DNA of 64,000 nucleotides from the NCBI GenBank assembly GCA_003640385.1, contig RCAB01000094.1:1-64000 (forward strand), given 5' to 3'. A program made the position numbers and the translations under genes. Each line of letters opens with the position of its first letter. Positions within the stretch are counted from its first letter, which is position 1. Below are positions 1-24,713 of this stretch, piece by piece. The notes beneath the pieces were generated by a model. It had not been told where the DNA came from. It saw only the letters and a list, made by a program, of their open reading frames with translations, and ran no database searches. The stretch comes from Setaria digitata (taxonomy: Eukaryota; Nematoda; Chromadorea; Rhabditida; Setariidae).

Positions 1-3000
1 AAAAAAAAAAAAAAAAAAAAAACGCCATTTACAATTTTTCCTTCTCTCTCGAAAATCATTAAATGGAGAATTGTTGCAAATAGCATTTTAGATTTTTCAC
101 TTAAGATTAATAATTTGAAGTATTCAGATATCATTCAATCAACAATTTCAGATGTGCTAAATAATTTTTGCTTTTTTAAAGAAAGTTTTTTTTTTGAAAA
201 TTAAAGGAAATAAATTTGTTAGTTATGGATGATTGGGTAGAATTGTTGTATTTTCACTGCAGACAAATATTTTTAAAATTTTTGCTAGAACTTTAGTCCT
301 TTTTTCCGCATGTATCACTGCAAACAAATATAATATCCAACATGAAGTCTATTACACAGAAATTGAATGAGAAATGAATTGAAATAATTTTTTTTTCCTA
401 TCATTATGATTTCTTTTTTAAATACCAAAGATCTAACATCAGTTATTTAGCATCATCATACAATAATTAAGCGAATGTTGTTAAACAAATAATTTTTCTC
501 ACTCCATTCACACATTTACTCAATAATCCTATTCTCGAAACTTCCTAAAACATTTTATAACTATCTCATTAATGTGCAAAATAATCTTTCATAATTATTT
601 ACGAAGTTCAATAAAGAAAATCAAAAAAAAAAAAAGTAAAAAGAAAATATCAGCTCTAGTTTAACAAAAAAAAAAAAAAGAAAGAAATTTTTTTTTTTTT
701 TAATTTATAATATTCTTTTTTTTTTGAAATTATTATTTGAAAGAAATAGAAATAAATATTGGGAGTAAACATTTGCGAAGAACACATATTGCACAGAAAC
801 AGCAATTGTTGAAATTTGAAAAAGAAAAAAGAAAAAAAAAAGTCGACAGTGTGTTTGGATTTTGATGAGGAACACGAACTTTACCACTAGAAGGAAAGCA
901 AAAGTTTGAAAATAGAAAAGAAAACGGATGCATCAATATCCATGTATATCCGTCTGTTCAACAACATTTTGCCTAATGGATTTTTTGGAAAATCGAATTC
1001 CATTTTGGAGCAAATTACCACATAATTTTATTTCTAATATCCGATTTCGATTATTTGCTTTGCATTTCTTCGACAAATGATGATTAGTTTTTGCTATGCC
1101 TTCTTTACTAATGATTGCATTTTTCAGATGGTTAAACTTCAGTGAACTTTTTTTTTTTTTAAACTTTATTTGTAAAAGTTTATCTTAAATTGGAAGCTTT
1201 GTTCAAATGTAGCGAACACTCTACGAAACTTGCAAATATAATAAGAATTTTCTGCTAATGAAGTAATTCGAATGTTTGATTGAGCTAAAAATTTTTATTT
1301 AATTTTGAAAAATTTAAAATTCAACAAAGAAACTGAAAAAGAAATCGGAAATTTTAGAGCACATAAAAAAAAATCATGCAGAAAAAAATTTTTTTTCCAA
1401 ACAAAACTATCTCATCGAAAACAATATTAATTGAAATTACTTAAACTAAATATCATAAAGTAAGTTGTTGCAATTTTGCTAAGAAAATATGAAATATTGA
1501 AAAATATGTTTAAGATGCTGAAAAAACAGCAAAAAAAAAAACGAAAGAAAGAAAAAGTATTAGTATAATTGAATTCGAATATTCAAAATAGCTGAGATGA
1601 CAAATTAGGAAGGGGCAGACGGAGAGAGAGAGAAGAAAAATAATAGCAAAATGAAAGAAATAGACGAAAAATAAAATTCCAGAAACTGAAAAGGAACATC
1701 TCGAAAGAAAGTACCGGAAAATATTTTGAGAATATGGGCAACAGGAAAAGTCTATGCAAAAAATGATGAAATATAGTGAGGACGAAAAAAAAAAATATAG
1801 CATATTTCAATTTATTGGATGTTTGTAATAGCAGTACGGATTGAAAATTCATTCTGTGATGTATAGGATAAAAATTGATTCTATTACCTTGCAATTCGAG
1901 AAAAGGAAGGAAGTAGAATGGGTGGCAATATTATAATTAAGAATGTTTGCGAGTATATTAATAGAGTTATTCAGTGTTACTTGTAAATTAGTAATTAAAT
2001 AATATGTATAGTTGAAATGAAATGACGTAAAGTGAATTACAAGCAAATTTATCGGCAAAGATGATGATATAATTAAATGAAAACTGTTACAATGATGAAA
2101 TGATTTACATGCAAATAAGATTTGTTAAAAATTTTTATATTAAAATAAAATTAACATTTTCTGATGTTATTTAACGAGAAAAAAAAAATAGAAAATGTAG
2201 TAAACGAATTGTCCGAATGAGAAATATTTAGAATTTAAAAGTTAGACATTTTCTTTACAACAGAATACATCAATTTACAGAAAAAGTTTCACATACATTT
2301 GACGGGAAAAAAATATTATAAAATGGCAGTGTCTAAGGAAAAACTGGTTAATTTATAAATTTTGACTATCTTAAAAGAAAAAAAAAAAAAAAAAGAAGAG
2401 TCATAGTTCAGTTTATCTGTAAATAAGTAATGATGAATTTTGCACATTAAATGCTGATATTGTGATATAAATCATTCGCTTCTTATTTCGTTTTTCCTCG
2501 TTAAACGAAATTTTGTTAATTATTCAATTTTGTGCATAATTTTCACAGCATAATTAATGACGCGAATTAATCGCTATGATTAATTAGCAATAAGAAAAGC
2601 TTTAACTAGAGTTAATTTGGGTTAACATGAGAAATAAATAGTTTTATTCAATAAATAAGATAGCTCTTTATCTTAGTCTAAATGAGTTTTTTGTTCTCAC
2701 CAAAAAACCAAACAATCTAAGGGCACAAGAAGAGGAAGAAGTTCCAAACAACCATTTCAACATGTCTCACTTAAATTGCTTATTTTTTTGTTAATATGAA
2801 ACTTAAAAATCAACAAATTGCAATTTTACGAAATATTTTAGCTAAGCTAATTCCATTTACTAACAGTTAAAAAAGTAAAGTAAAAAAAAAAAGACTATAA
2901 TGCTTAAATTAATTTTCTGAAGCTCAAATTGATGAAAATATTTAATATAAATGCAAGCAGAATACTTTTGCATGCAAACTGCTTATTCGATTAGTCAGTT

Positions 3001-3228
3001 CATTATATTTCGGCTTGAAATTCTGGATTTATATAAAGAATTATAACCACTACATTAAATTAAATGAATTTCAATTATTAAAAGAGGAAAGAGTCGCAAA
3101 AGATGAGTAACACAGAAAAAAAAATTGTGAAATGCTAGAATATTATATTAATTATGTAGGGAATTTGAAAAATATTTTACTGAAAATGACTTGGTAGTTC
3201 TTTCTGATTATCGTTCGAAATTGAATCA

Positions 3229-3355
3229 AATTTTATAATAAAATAATCCGAAATTCATAAAAATAATTTAAACAGGAAAAAAAAAAATGATCACTACCAT
3301 CATTCTAATTATCGACAAACCAAATTGGTTGCATGAAACGATCCATTGGGAGAAA
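3229..3355. repeat. Diverged direct repeat, copy 1
   Basis: This block shares a long, gapped match with 3719-3850. Both begin with the same AATTTTATAATAAAATAATC stretch, continue through ATGATCACTACCATCATT, and end with a shared GTTGCATGAAACGAT segment followed by a CACTGGGAG-like tail. Differences are scattered substitutions and A-run length changes. The copies are in the same orientation with starts about 490 bases apart. No terminal inverted repeats or open frame were seen, so it is either a local duplication or two members of a small dispersed repeat family. Confidence 0.8.
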
Positions 3356-3718
3356 AACGCATAGTCTGCTAAATGCATTAGTTTTTTTTTTTTTTTTCTT
3401 TGATCATTCCAATTCAGAAAATGAAGATAAAAAAGGTTTTAGTAGGATTTTAATGCATCTCAAAATTCTAACACTTATACAATCAAATAAGGAAATTTTT
3501 GCTTTTAACAAGTAATAAAAACTTGAAAATTAGATTAAATTTATCTATGTTCACCATTTAACAGTTAAAACTACCAAAATGGAAAACTATTATTGAATAA
3601 TAGAAATTTTACAATTTAAAAGCTAAGTCTAGTGAAATGTGTTTATGGTTTAATAATTAAATTTGCCAAGATATATTAATGCATGAAATTTTATTTTTCA
3701 CACTAATACTCGAACTAA

Positions 3719-3850
3719 ATTTTATAATAAAATAATCCGAAATTTATAAAAATATTTTAAACAGGAAAAGAAAAAGAAAAAATGATCACTACCATCATTT
3801 TAATTATTGACAAACCAATTAGTTGCATGAAACGATTCACTGGGAGCAGA
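3719..3850. repeat. Diverged direct repeat, copy 2
   Basis: Partner of the block at 3229-3355 in the same orientation, with scattered substitutions and a longer purine run in the middle. It carries no coding potential. Confidence 0.8.
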
Positions 3851-5840
3851 AATACATGAAATTTTATGTTTCAAAAGTTGAATCATATTTGTGGTTAAAA
3901 AAAAAAAAAAAAAAAGAAAGAAAAAGAAAAGAAGAAAAAATGAGCAACTTGAATTACATAACTATGAAGCGAAAATATTGCACCATTACGAGCATGATAT
4001 GATATTTAATGCTAAATATCACATTATTTTTTATAGTTACTCCACTTAATGCATATTTTCCTCACTTGGCTCTACATTTTATTGCTATTAATTATTCGAA
4101 TTAATTTTCATTTAACAAAAATTACATGGAAACTACCATTGGAAAACGAAATATATGTCGCTTTCGGAATAATTTTAAACTATCTATAAATTCAAAAATT
4201 CATTTTTAAAACTGAAACTTACTGTAGTCATTTCTATAAAGACTCAAATATTGACAGGGGAGAATTATGCAAGATAAAAACAATTAAATACTTTATTATT
4301 TCATGTTTCCTAGCTAATTTTATCACATTAAATATTTCAGTTCTGTCCGAATTGAAACTTCATAAATGCTAAAAATTACTAACATAAATAACATGAACAG
4401 GTAATTCGCGTAACAATACTTGTCACTAATAACCTTTGAAATAAAAATTGTAAATCATCATAATGTTGGTTAGATGTTAATTTTCTAATTTTAAATATAA
4501 TATTTTAAAGAATCTAAAGAAAAAGACATGATAATGGCAACGTAACATAATACAATATTCTTTTCCACCTTAATGACACTGCTTTTGCCACTTGAAAATA
4601 TGTTGTCTTTTCTCATTCCTTTCCAATTTCTCCTTTCTGTCTGTGTTTCTACTTAGTATAACTTTTCTAAAACTTTCAGCTTTTCATCTTAGTTTTTCAT
4701 TAGAATAGAAATTTTCTACTAAATATAAGGACGAAAACATTTATAAAAGAAAAATGCATGCCGTGAAAGTTTAATTAAAATATCATATCGCTTCTAAATA
4801 GCTGTAAAACATTTAATTTTTCACATATTTCATCATTTGCAACAACAGTTTCGAAAATAATCTTTTTGAAAGTGAATATAACAATTGTTAAGACTGTTTC
4901 AAACTTGTGTCATAAACCTATACCGTCTGCATTAATTTAGATCCAATATTATGCATGCTATAGCTAATTGGTTTATTATTATTATTGTTAATTACTGTCA
5001 TTATAGCATATTATTAGAGAGAAAAAAGCAGAAGAGGTGTATACTATCATCTGTAGAAAGAATAGGAGAGATTTCATCTATTCACAATCAAAATAGTCTA
5101 AAATGCTAAAAGATTAATTTATAATCTTAGCCGTGGTTGTGAAACTTTATTTTAATATAAATTGAGTTGGATATTACAAGCATCAAAAAGTTTCATTGCA
5201 ATCGGCATGTCTAGCATAATTTTCAACCTCCAATATAAAATAAATTTTAATCAGAAGTTCTTTAAAGCTTTTAATTATTATCAAATAACGACGGTAATTT
5301 TTTATTGTTTTCAATCACTTTCTACATTACAAAATTTATTTTCTGAGCATTGAGCAAAGCATTATTATTATATTTAATTTAAGAATGATAAAAACTTACC
5401 TACACCTATATAGCACTCTCGAGTTAAAAGTCACTAACAGCATAACTTTTTTATTTTGGCTACAGCTTAACTTATTTAGCTACTGTTATTCATTGCCAGT
5501 AGCAAAAGATACGATCTGATACATGTATTATGTGTTACAATAGGACTATAGCCACGGAACGACCTTTAAAATGCAAACATTAGATAAAAATTTCCTGTAG
5601 ACGAAATTTACTACTAAAGTTTAGTTTTCATATATTTAATTGTTAGCATAGTCACTCACAGTTCAACAAATAAGATAAGCATTTTCTTTTCTATTTAAAA
5701 CGGGAAATAAGCTATTGAATAGAATTCTGGAATGGCATGAATTTCCTATAATCTATTGTCGATACAAGAATATCTGAATTATTATTTCACTTCCAAATAT
5801 CAATTCTCCTGATGTGGGGAAAAATATATCCAGAATTCTC

Positions 5841-5912
5841 CTTAATTTCGAGATTTTACGATGCATTTACTTTTTAATTTTGCTTAATTTCAGGATTTTA
5901 CGATGCATTTAT
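5841..5912. repeat. Two-copy tandem duplication, 42-bp period
   Basis: A segment reading CTTAATTTCGAGATTTTACG onward starts at 5841 and recurs at 5883 with a two-base change (CGAG to CAGG). The duplication lies in non-coding DNA. Confidence 0.75.
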
Positions 5913-7300
5913 TTTGCACAATTTTTTCTTTCACATGCAAAAAAAGCGATTCATTTCTACACAGATACAAATCATATCACTGTTCAGTCTATTGCTTTCT
6001 CACTGATCTTTTTATTCTTTCTTTAATCATCTTGAAGCACGGGACAAATAATCTTCAAGGTGTGAGCATCATTTAAAATACTTCATATCACCAACTTTAT
6101 CGGGAATGCTTTCGGATTTTGTCAAGAATAATTTTTTATTTAATAAAATGTAGTTTTAAATATTTCTAGAAGATTTAAACGGATTTTTTTTACAATAGCT
6201 GCAATGGTTTTTTCAACTTCGATTAAAAAAGAAAAAAGCAATTTTTTTCGAAGCTGACAAATTACAGTCACCTTCAGACAAGCTGATAACACTAATTAAC
6301 AATGATAGGTTGATCGGAATGAACCCTTTAATAATTAATCATGCGTATAACATTTGTTGTTTTAACTATTTGCTAATAGAGTTTGATCTTTTCTAATTGT
6401 TAGAATAATAGAATCCGATCAAAGTAATAGATCGTACAGACTTCTTGCTAAATAATATCAAACAATCTAATTGATGTTACCAAATACTGTGTACTATCCC
6501 GCTTACATCCACTGAATTGTTTTCAATCATTTCCTCCTGAATTTTGCAAAATGAGAGAATGCTTGCCTTTTTTTTTCTTTTTTTTTACAAAAACGCAGGA
6601 ACAGTTAAAACATATATAACCGACATGCATCAACATAATATTTTCTAAAATAAGAGTAAGGATGATTACGTGATCGACGAAGTTATCTATACTACTGCTC
6701 CGGAAAACCGGAAAAAGTCCACCATTACAGGCTTGAATCTAACCGTTGTCTTTATTCATCACGCATACCCACTACGATATAAAATTATAACTGATTATAA
6801 TTCAACACACCATAACTTTGAAGCTTTAAACAGTAATGAAATTTTACAATGTAATTTCTTGCAAGTATGCAATTTCTGAAATACACGTAACAAGATTGAA
6901 ATAAAGATTGCAATAGCGCAGATTCGAATCTTGTGAAATAATATTTTACAAAACTTTTATCATATGATGGGAAAACCAAATTGCCTAATTTGTCAAATAG
7001 AGAATAAGCATGTGAATAAATCATTGATAAGGATTCTAGACAAGAACAAGAATAATTTTCTAGAAATTTCAAAAATTTCATTTCGTGAGAAAAATCGATG
7101 AGTGGAATAAGAAATCGATTCGGATCCGGAAATGTTTATAACCTGAAATGTTAGTACATCAAGAAGCTTAGTACCAGAATTGCATGCAAATTTTACATGT
7201 TTATGCAAATAATAATACACTAGAAGTGATGCAATTTCAAATTTATTGATGGATGTTTCAAGAAAAATTTGAATAAACCAAAATTACCATAAAAATTTAC

Positions 7301-7394
7301 CTACAAATTTAATTCATCATCACTTTCCAATTGTGGTTGCTCAATCCGGTTTGTTCCAGGTATTCTTTGCGTAAATTTTCGTTCGGATGGCTTC
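7301..7394 (-). other. Possible isolated terminal exon (minus strand)
   Basis: On the minus strand a good acceptor (TTACCATTCCAG) is followed at 7394 by a frame of about 30 codons ending in TAG at 7301. It is rich in charged and polar residues and ends E-S-D-D-E-L-N-L. A second minus frame and one plus frame are also open, so the coding case is weak. No partner exon with matching phase could be established. One possible partner is an open minus frame at about 7700-7830. Confidence 0.2.
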
Positions 7395-8359
7395 CTGGAA
7401 TGGTAACTCAAAAAAAGGTCAGTTAGTGATTTTAGATTCACTATTGTACTTCACGAATTGTTATGATTCATTTCGATTGATTTATTAATTTCTCTCTGAT
7501 AAAATTAATAAAGTCTAACAAGGTGATGCTATTAAGGAAAGCATTCTCTTCATTATATTTACTGCGTTTATTATCATTAGTCCATTCGTATTGGAGAATT
7601 AAGTTAAGACTGAAATTAGCTTTTTGAACTATTTTGATACAGTGTTAACCAATACTAAATTAAATTAACATAGAAAACAGTTTTTCTACTACTCCTTAAA
7701 AGTAAAATTATGTCTTAATATTTCATTCCTAAAGAAGACAGTCCTGAGATTATTCTCTTCAGGCATTTTATCCAAAAGATATTTCGAAGATATTCTCACA
7801 TTCCCTTCATGCTTTTCATATCTCAGAAAACTAACCCCGTAATCATTCCTATACATCCTTTAATTTAACTAAAAAATTAATCAGATCATTTGCACTCTCT
7901 TCTCTCAATCTTATATTTCTATTAATACTACTTAATAATTTCTAGTAACATTGTCAAAAAAGAGTATAATGTAATCATTCAAGTCTCTTTGATATAAGCA
8001 GGAAAAAGTAACTCTCAGTATTCAGGATATTGATTCTTGCTCCCTAAAATGCAAATATACAGGTAAAGATGATATTTCATCGTAAGAATAAATTTTATGC
8101 AAATTTATTCATTAGAAAAAGAAGGATTGTTTTGCAAGTGTTTAGCAACAGTAGACTTCTAGCTGGTTTTTTTCGCCTTCCTTTTTTTTTTTTTTTTTGT
8201 TTTTATTTTTTTTTTTTTTAAACCACGAAGATTAATTAACGAAATATTTAATATGAGAAGAAGCTATTAGTTTTATTTAGTTCAAAATAAGGGATTAATT
8301 GTGGTAAATGATTAGCAAGGTGTGATGTATTTGCTACCTGTAAAGATATGTTTTTAGAG

Positions 8360-10456
8360 ATGCCCGTTAAAAGAAAATCCGGAAATAATGGAATTTCTGA
8401 TGAAGAAGATGCTGGAATTAATGTTTTTGATGGTGGTATGTTAATAATTGTTTCTTGCAAGTTCTCTTTTTCTTATAAATTATTATTAGTATCTTAAAAA
8501 AAACTATGAACTGATAATTTTTTTAAGATTATGTTCCCGTATTACTGTAATGCTATCAGATAAGATTATTAGCAATTACACATAATTAGAATAAAAAATG
8601 ATGCACACTTCATTGATTACAGCAATAGGTTTAATATTTAACATCTGGAATATTTTGTCATTTCGCGAATATTATCATTTGTCTAAAATACATGATAGAC
8701 TTGATTCTGGACACTTCTGCATGTAGCTCATCTTGATTAGATTTTTAAACAACAGAGCATGAATGGAACGAATAGTAATTAAGAATTTTGATAGAAAGAA
8801 AAGTAGAAATCTAAGTTTAGAGAATTTTCATTTCAAGATGATAGTTATTCAAATTTTAGCTGCTAATGGTTCTACCAAAGCAAAACACGAACTACATCAA
8901 ACGACAAAAAAAAATAAAGTTTCGGAACGTTCGATTGGTATGGGTTAGTATTATTTTTTACAATTTTTCACTTAACGAAAGATTATTCCGACATGATACT
9001 ACAGAAGAGCAATTAGAAAAAAAAGACTATATTTTACATCAGATGAAGTGAATATTTTGCATTTCACGAATATCATAATATCATCATTTGAAACACCTAT
9101 GAACCTATTGTGCCTTAATTATTAATGAAATGAGAATCAGATGATCCAAATCACTGATCAAGCGGTTGAAATAGTTCTTTTCTCACCTGAACTGCACTAA
9201 ATCAAATATTCGCTTATAAGGTGTAAAGCATATTTTTAACTACTTTTTGCGGATATTTAGATGATTCAAATCCTTGCAAAATAGACGATACGCCACCGGA
9301 TGTCGTCGATCAACTGAATTATCCATCCACGCAGCAGCAACCGTATCCGATGATGAATCGACCTGATTATACCAATATCATGCAACCAGTGATGGTTGAG
9401 CAATCGAATCGTCCTTCCAGTATGTGTCACATCTAATGACAATCTTTTTTAACTTTCCGGATAACTTGAAAAGAATTTTACGCAGGGGGTGATTATTATT
9501 TCAGACGTGACACTTTATCCAACAGCTCAGTGTTGGTGCAGTCAACTTTCGGAAGATATGCGTGGAATCCGTGAACTGATAAGTACAGTCTCCAATGGCG
9601 TTCAGTGTATTCTTCAGAAGATTCATATCGATCAGGTTCATAACGCTGAAATGATGGCAAAAATATTAAGCAACATCGAAATGATTACCGACACACTTAC
9701 TCATTTGCCAGTTGCTCAGTTGCAAGGTTTGATTTTAAGTAGAATGAACATGGAACTGTTAAGTTTACAGCAGATTGAAGAATTTAGATGTGGCTGTAGG
9801 TTATTGTATAGCAAGAGTTGAGCGATGATTAAGCTCATTATATGTAGCCTGAGTGAATTTCTGCTAATTAATATCTAAATAATTTAAAACGCTAGCTAAT
9901 TTAGAGTACAAACACCAAAATCAATAGTTCTCGCTTTGATCTTTCATAATTTTCAAATATTTAAGGCCGAAGCACTACTTTTCTCCTCTTTAGTTTAGTT
10001 CCAACTCCTTTTACTACCTTCTATCCAGGAATCCTATAGCCTTTTTCCAATAAATCTTTGTGGAAACTACCAGTTTTCTCAGCAAATAATTTTTGAAATG
10101 ATCATAGAACAAAGTAACGACAAAACTGATTGATTGTCCACAGAAGTATCGTCAAATCCTGAACTCTTTTAAAACGATCAGGCGTATCATCCGTCCATCT
10201 GATCCTAGCTGCAGCAAATCTTGCCAATTTTCCCTTGCACGAGCTCACAGAAGAAAATTTGCCATCGCATGTACATCAAGCAATTTCAGAATGTGATCAA
10301 TTTCTATTGGAAGAAGTTCCCATGGGAAATGGTCATGCAAATCCAAACGAGGCTGATATCCAGGGGCAATTTTACCAGTCAGACGAGGATCAAACTGAAT
10401 CCCCTAACCCACCGAACCATCCTCCAACTAGCGGCAATTTCCAGTCTTACCCGTGA
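8360..10456 (+). CDS. Unrecognised nuclear-type protein, 4 exons, 232 aa
   Basis: The model joins exons 8360-8435, 9261-9419, 9505-9726 and 10215-10456 (TGA). All three introns are phase 1 with GT-AG ends and the reading frame closes exactly, which is strong evidence for a real gene although I do not recognise the protein. The start is the first ATG, giving M-P-V-K-R-K-S-G, a basic NLS-like beginning followed by an acidic stretch. Residues about 26-78 are rich in Pro, Gln, Asp and Met. Residues about 79-152 form a predicted helical core with well-spaced hydrophobic positions, including C-W-C, then L-S-E-D-M-R-G-I and long amphipathic helices that may be a coiled coil. The C-terminal 80 residues are acidic and Pro/Asn-rich and probably disordered. 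A nuclear, scaffold-like role is inference from composition only. An additional 5' exon cannot be excluded, because the sequence just before the ATG (TTTTTAG) could itself be an acceptor. Confidence 0.7.
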
Positions 10457-10627
10457 GTGAAATCAATGCAAAAATTGTTCCTGAAAACAACTTCTAGAAT
10501 CTCGAGATCAAGCCAAGAAGAATTCCTTAATTAGACCAACACATTTATTGCTCTTTTTTTTCTTTTTTTTTTGCTGATTGTTTTTTTGTTGTTTGTCTTT
10601 TATCGTTCGGTTGTTTCTGTATTTAAT

Positions 10628-10633
10628 AATAAA
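10628..10633 (+). terminator. Candidate polyadenylation signal
   Basis: A canonical AATAAA lies about 170 bases past the stop of the 8360-10456 gene, after a T-rich stretch. It is the nearest such signal on the plus strand. Confidence 0.45.
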
Positions 10634-12265
10634 ACGTTTTATTAGTAAATGCATACTTTACGAGATGCTCAATTACGAAAATGTAATTTTTTTAGCATCC
10701 GAATAAATTCATCATGGATTGCTCAAGGATTATCCGAAGTAATACCACCAAAATCGCGGTATTGCAATAAGAAAAATTGTGAGAAACGGAGAGGAATTGC
10801 TATACATAACCAAATGTATGACATCAGTGATACATGATACAATCATCACTTTGAGCAATCCTATTTTCTTATGCAGAATCTATGAAATGTTACATGTAAC
10901 AGCACTGATCGCTTTATTGAGCAGTGACAGAAGCACTATAAAATATGGAATGGATCGACTCCTTACAAATCTCAATTTAAGTGCTGAAATTAACTCAACT
11001 TAATCCTAAAGAAAATACAACACTAAAATAGTGAAAATTTATAATACATTTCCTAAAAATCATAACGATGTAAAATAAACACTAAAAATTTGCTACTAAA
11101 GTCACTTCTCTAAACTTTCTTGAGTTGATCCAGCAAGGACCTTAGATGTTCGTCTCCTTTACGACTCATGTCTACCAATTTTGATCCATTTAGAACTATT
11201 CATCTATTTTATTCTATCAAGAATTCCTAAGGAAATTGAAGAAAAATGACTGTTGCTTGGGGCAACTTCTGATATTATCAGCTACAGAATAGTACAATAT
11301 GCTGAGAGCAATGCGGAATCATCGATACAAATTAATTATATAATATAAAATCAAATTAAACATATATATTCCTCATATCACGCATGTGCTAGAAATGCAA
11401 AAAAGAAAAAAAAAAAAAAAAGGCATGCTTGACTCCTCCCTCGACGGTACGAGTTCATTTGAACTATAATGAAAGACTGTACTCGATAATGCTCATCAGC
11501 CCAGAAAAAAAAAAGAAAAAAAAAAAAAAGAAAAGAAAAGAAAATTGGAGATAAAGCAATCCAAAGTTTCACTTGGAGCAAATCATTACACTTACAAAGC
11601 ATAAATGATAGCGATTGCATTACATGCCATATAAAACAAAATACTTTTAGGTCACTGAATAACTACATATTATTATTATTGCAATGCCTTCGAACTATGG
11701 AACACTAAAGAGATAGCAGCAGCACTACTTATCCGTTTCAATAATTGCATGTGAAGAATAAGTGATGTGTGAAAAAAGTTTCCAAAATAATCAGGAAGTA
11801 CCCAAAACAGTGGTGAACATTTACAAATAGGAAAATTACCAAGGATTTACAGTGATTAGAGGTGATGTGCAGAACACTCAGAAGTTTCTTCAAAAAACGT
11901 AAAACCCATTAAACCATTAAACTTTAAACCGTTTTCACACTTTTTGCTAAAAAACCTTCACATCTTTCTATTACATATAAAATAAAAAATAGCCTATTAA
12001 AAAAAAAGCAGTGACCAAATAAATAAACAAATTACTGCAAGCAGGACATTTGAAATGATATTTACAAATAGCATTGAAATAACCGTGATAAAAGATCACT
12101 CATAATCATACATAGGGAAATTATAGACTTCAGAGGGAAGAAAGCAAATTCACATAAACATGCAGAACAGAGTCAAAGCTTTAAAATTATAAATACTTTT
12201 ACGGATGATATAAACAGTCCATTTTACCCAAACTCAGCGGTAATACCTTCCTCAGATAAAAATAT
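10634..12265. other. Spacer between convergent genes
   Basis: Holds the 3' flanks of the plus-strand gene ending at 10456 and the minus-strand kinase gene ending at 12266. There are short open frames on both strands (for example 10779-11003 plus) but none with splice partners or recognisable content. A-runs sit at 11400-11420 and 11504-11540. I see no RNA gene. Confidence 0.5.
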
Positions 12266-23661
<11,396 letters not shown>

Positions 23662-24680
23662 CTTTCTTTTTCACGAATCCTCATACATCTGTAAAAATTC
23701 AATAATGAAAATAAATTTTAACAGATGGTTGGTTATTAGCTGCATAATAAAACGTGGCTTTTTTTTTAAATCGCTTTGCAATAATTTCACACTTCCCACA
23801 GCTATCAATCATAACAGCCATACAAATGCTTCAGTGATATTTGATACTAAATTTTTTCTAGTTTTTATTCAACTAAACTTGTCTCTCTACTGATTACTTT
23901 TCATCTCTACTAATTCCTTCGTTCATTTTCCAAAAAAAAAAAAAAAATTTCAGATTTATGTGCGTAGAAATCATGGATACCCGAAAAAAAAAACTCGACA
24001 AAGATGAAAAAAACATTGGAAATCAAAAGTTCCACAAACTTTTGAAGAATGGTTTTAACTACAATATAACTCTGGCATTTACATTAGATTCATTTCTTAC
24101 GACTTTTTTTTTTTAATGTCCACAATATGCAAATCGTTAATTTAATTAAACATATTCGTAAAAATTTTAATAATCACCTCTCTAAAATTAGTTATAAAAC
24201 GGAAAAAAAAAAATCGCCAGTACTATTTAGTACAAGAAGAAGCAAGGAAGAACGTGAGTTTCATATTCATGACTGTACATTAAGTAATTTAAATTTACAC
24301 TCAAAATTGCAGCAAACAAAACATGCATAGCAATTCAAGCAAATATGTTTGATACAAAATGGATTGAAAAGAGAGGAAATTTGCGGATTATAGCGTAAAA
24401 ACAACAAAGAAAAAACTCAGAAGCTGATCATTTGATTGCCTGCATAACATCAACATGGTACTGATTTAGACGTAGATAACAGTCCTCATCGGGCTTCTGT
24501 CCCATAATGAATGATGAGAAAATCATGAAAAGGATGGAGAATCATAGCCTCACATATGTAGCGATTTTTATTTCGCGCATTCAGAATCAGTGTTTTAAAC
24601 TTGAAAACAGGATCAGTTAACCATCAAATTCGATATCAGTTTATGTTATTTTGGAACTATTGGTTCATTATTTCTAGCAA

Positions 24681-24713
<33 letters not shown>

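Larger units (their letters stand above)
1..8359. other. AT-rich intergenic region, no supported gene
   Basis: About 8.3 kb of very AT-rich DNA with many A or T homopolymers of 8-20 bases. All open frames are short, dominated by Phe, Lys, Ile and Asn, and show no domain or splice-consistent chain. Exceptions worth noting are the duplicated block at 3229/3719, a 42-bp tandem duplication at 5841, a stretch of more balanced composition at 6671-6775 that is open on the plus strand but joins nothing, and a possible minus-strand exon at 7301-7394. The last few hundred bases presumably hold the promoter or trans-splice acceptor of the gene that starts at 8360. Confidence 0.6.

Noticed and set aside
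8248..8460. Minus-strand open frame opposite exon 1 of the orphan gene
   Set aside because: The plus-strand exon joins three others with exact phase agreement; the minus frame has no partners.
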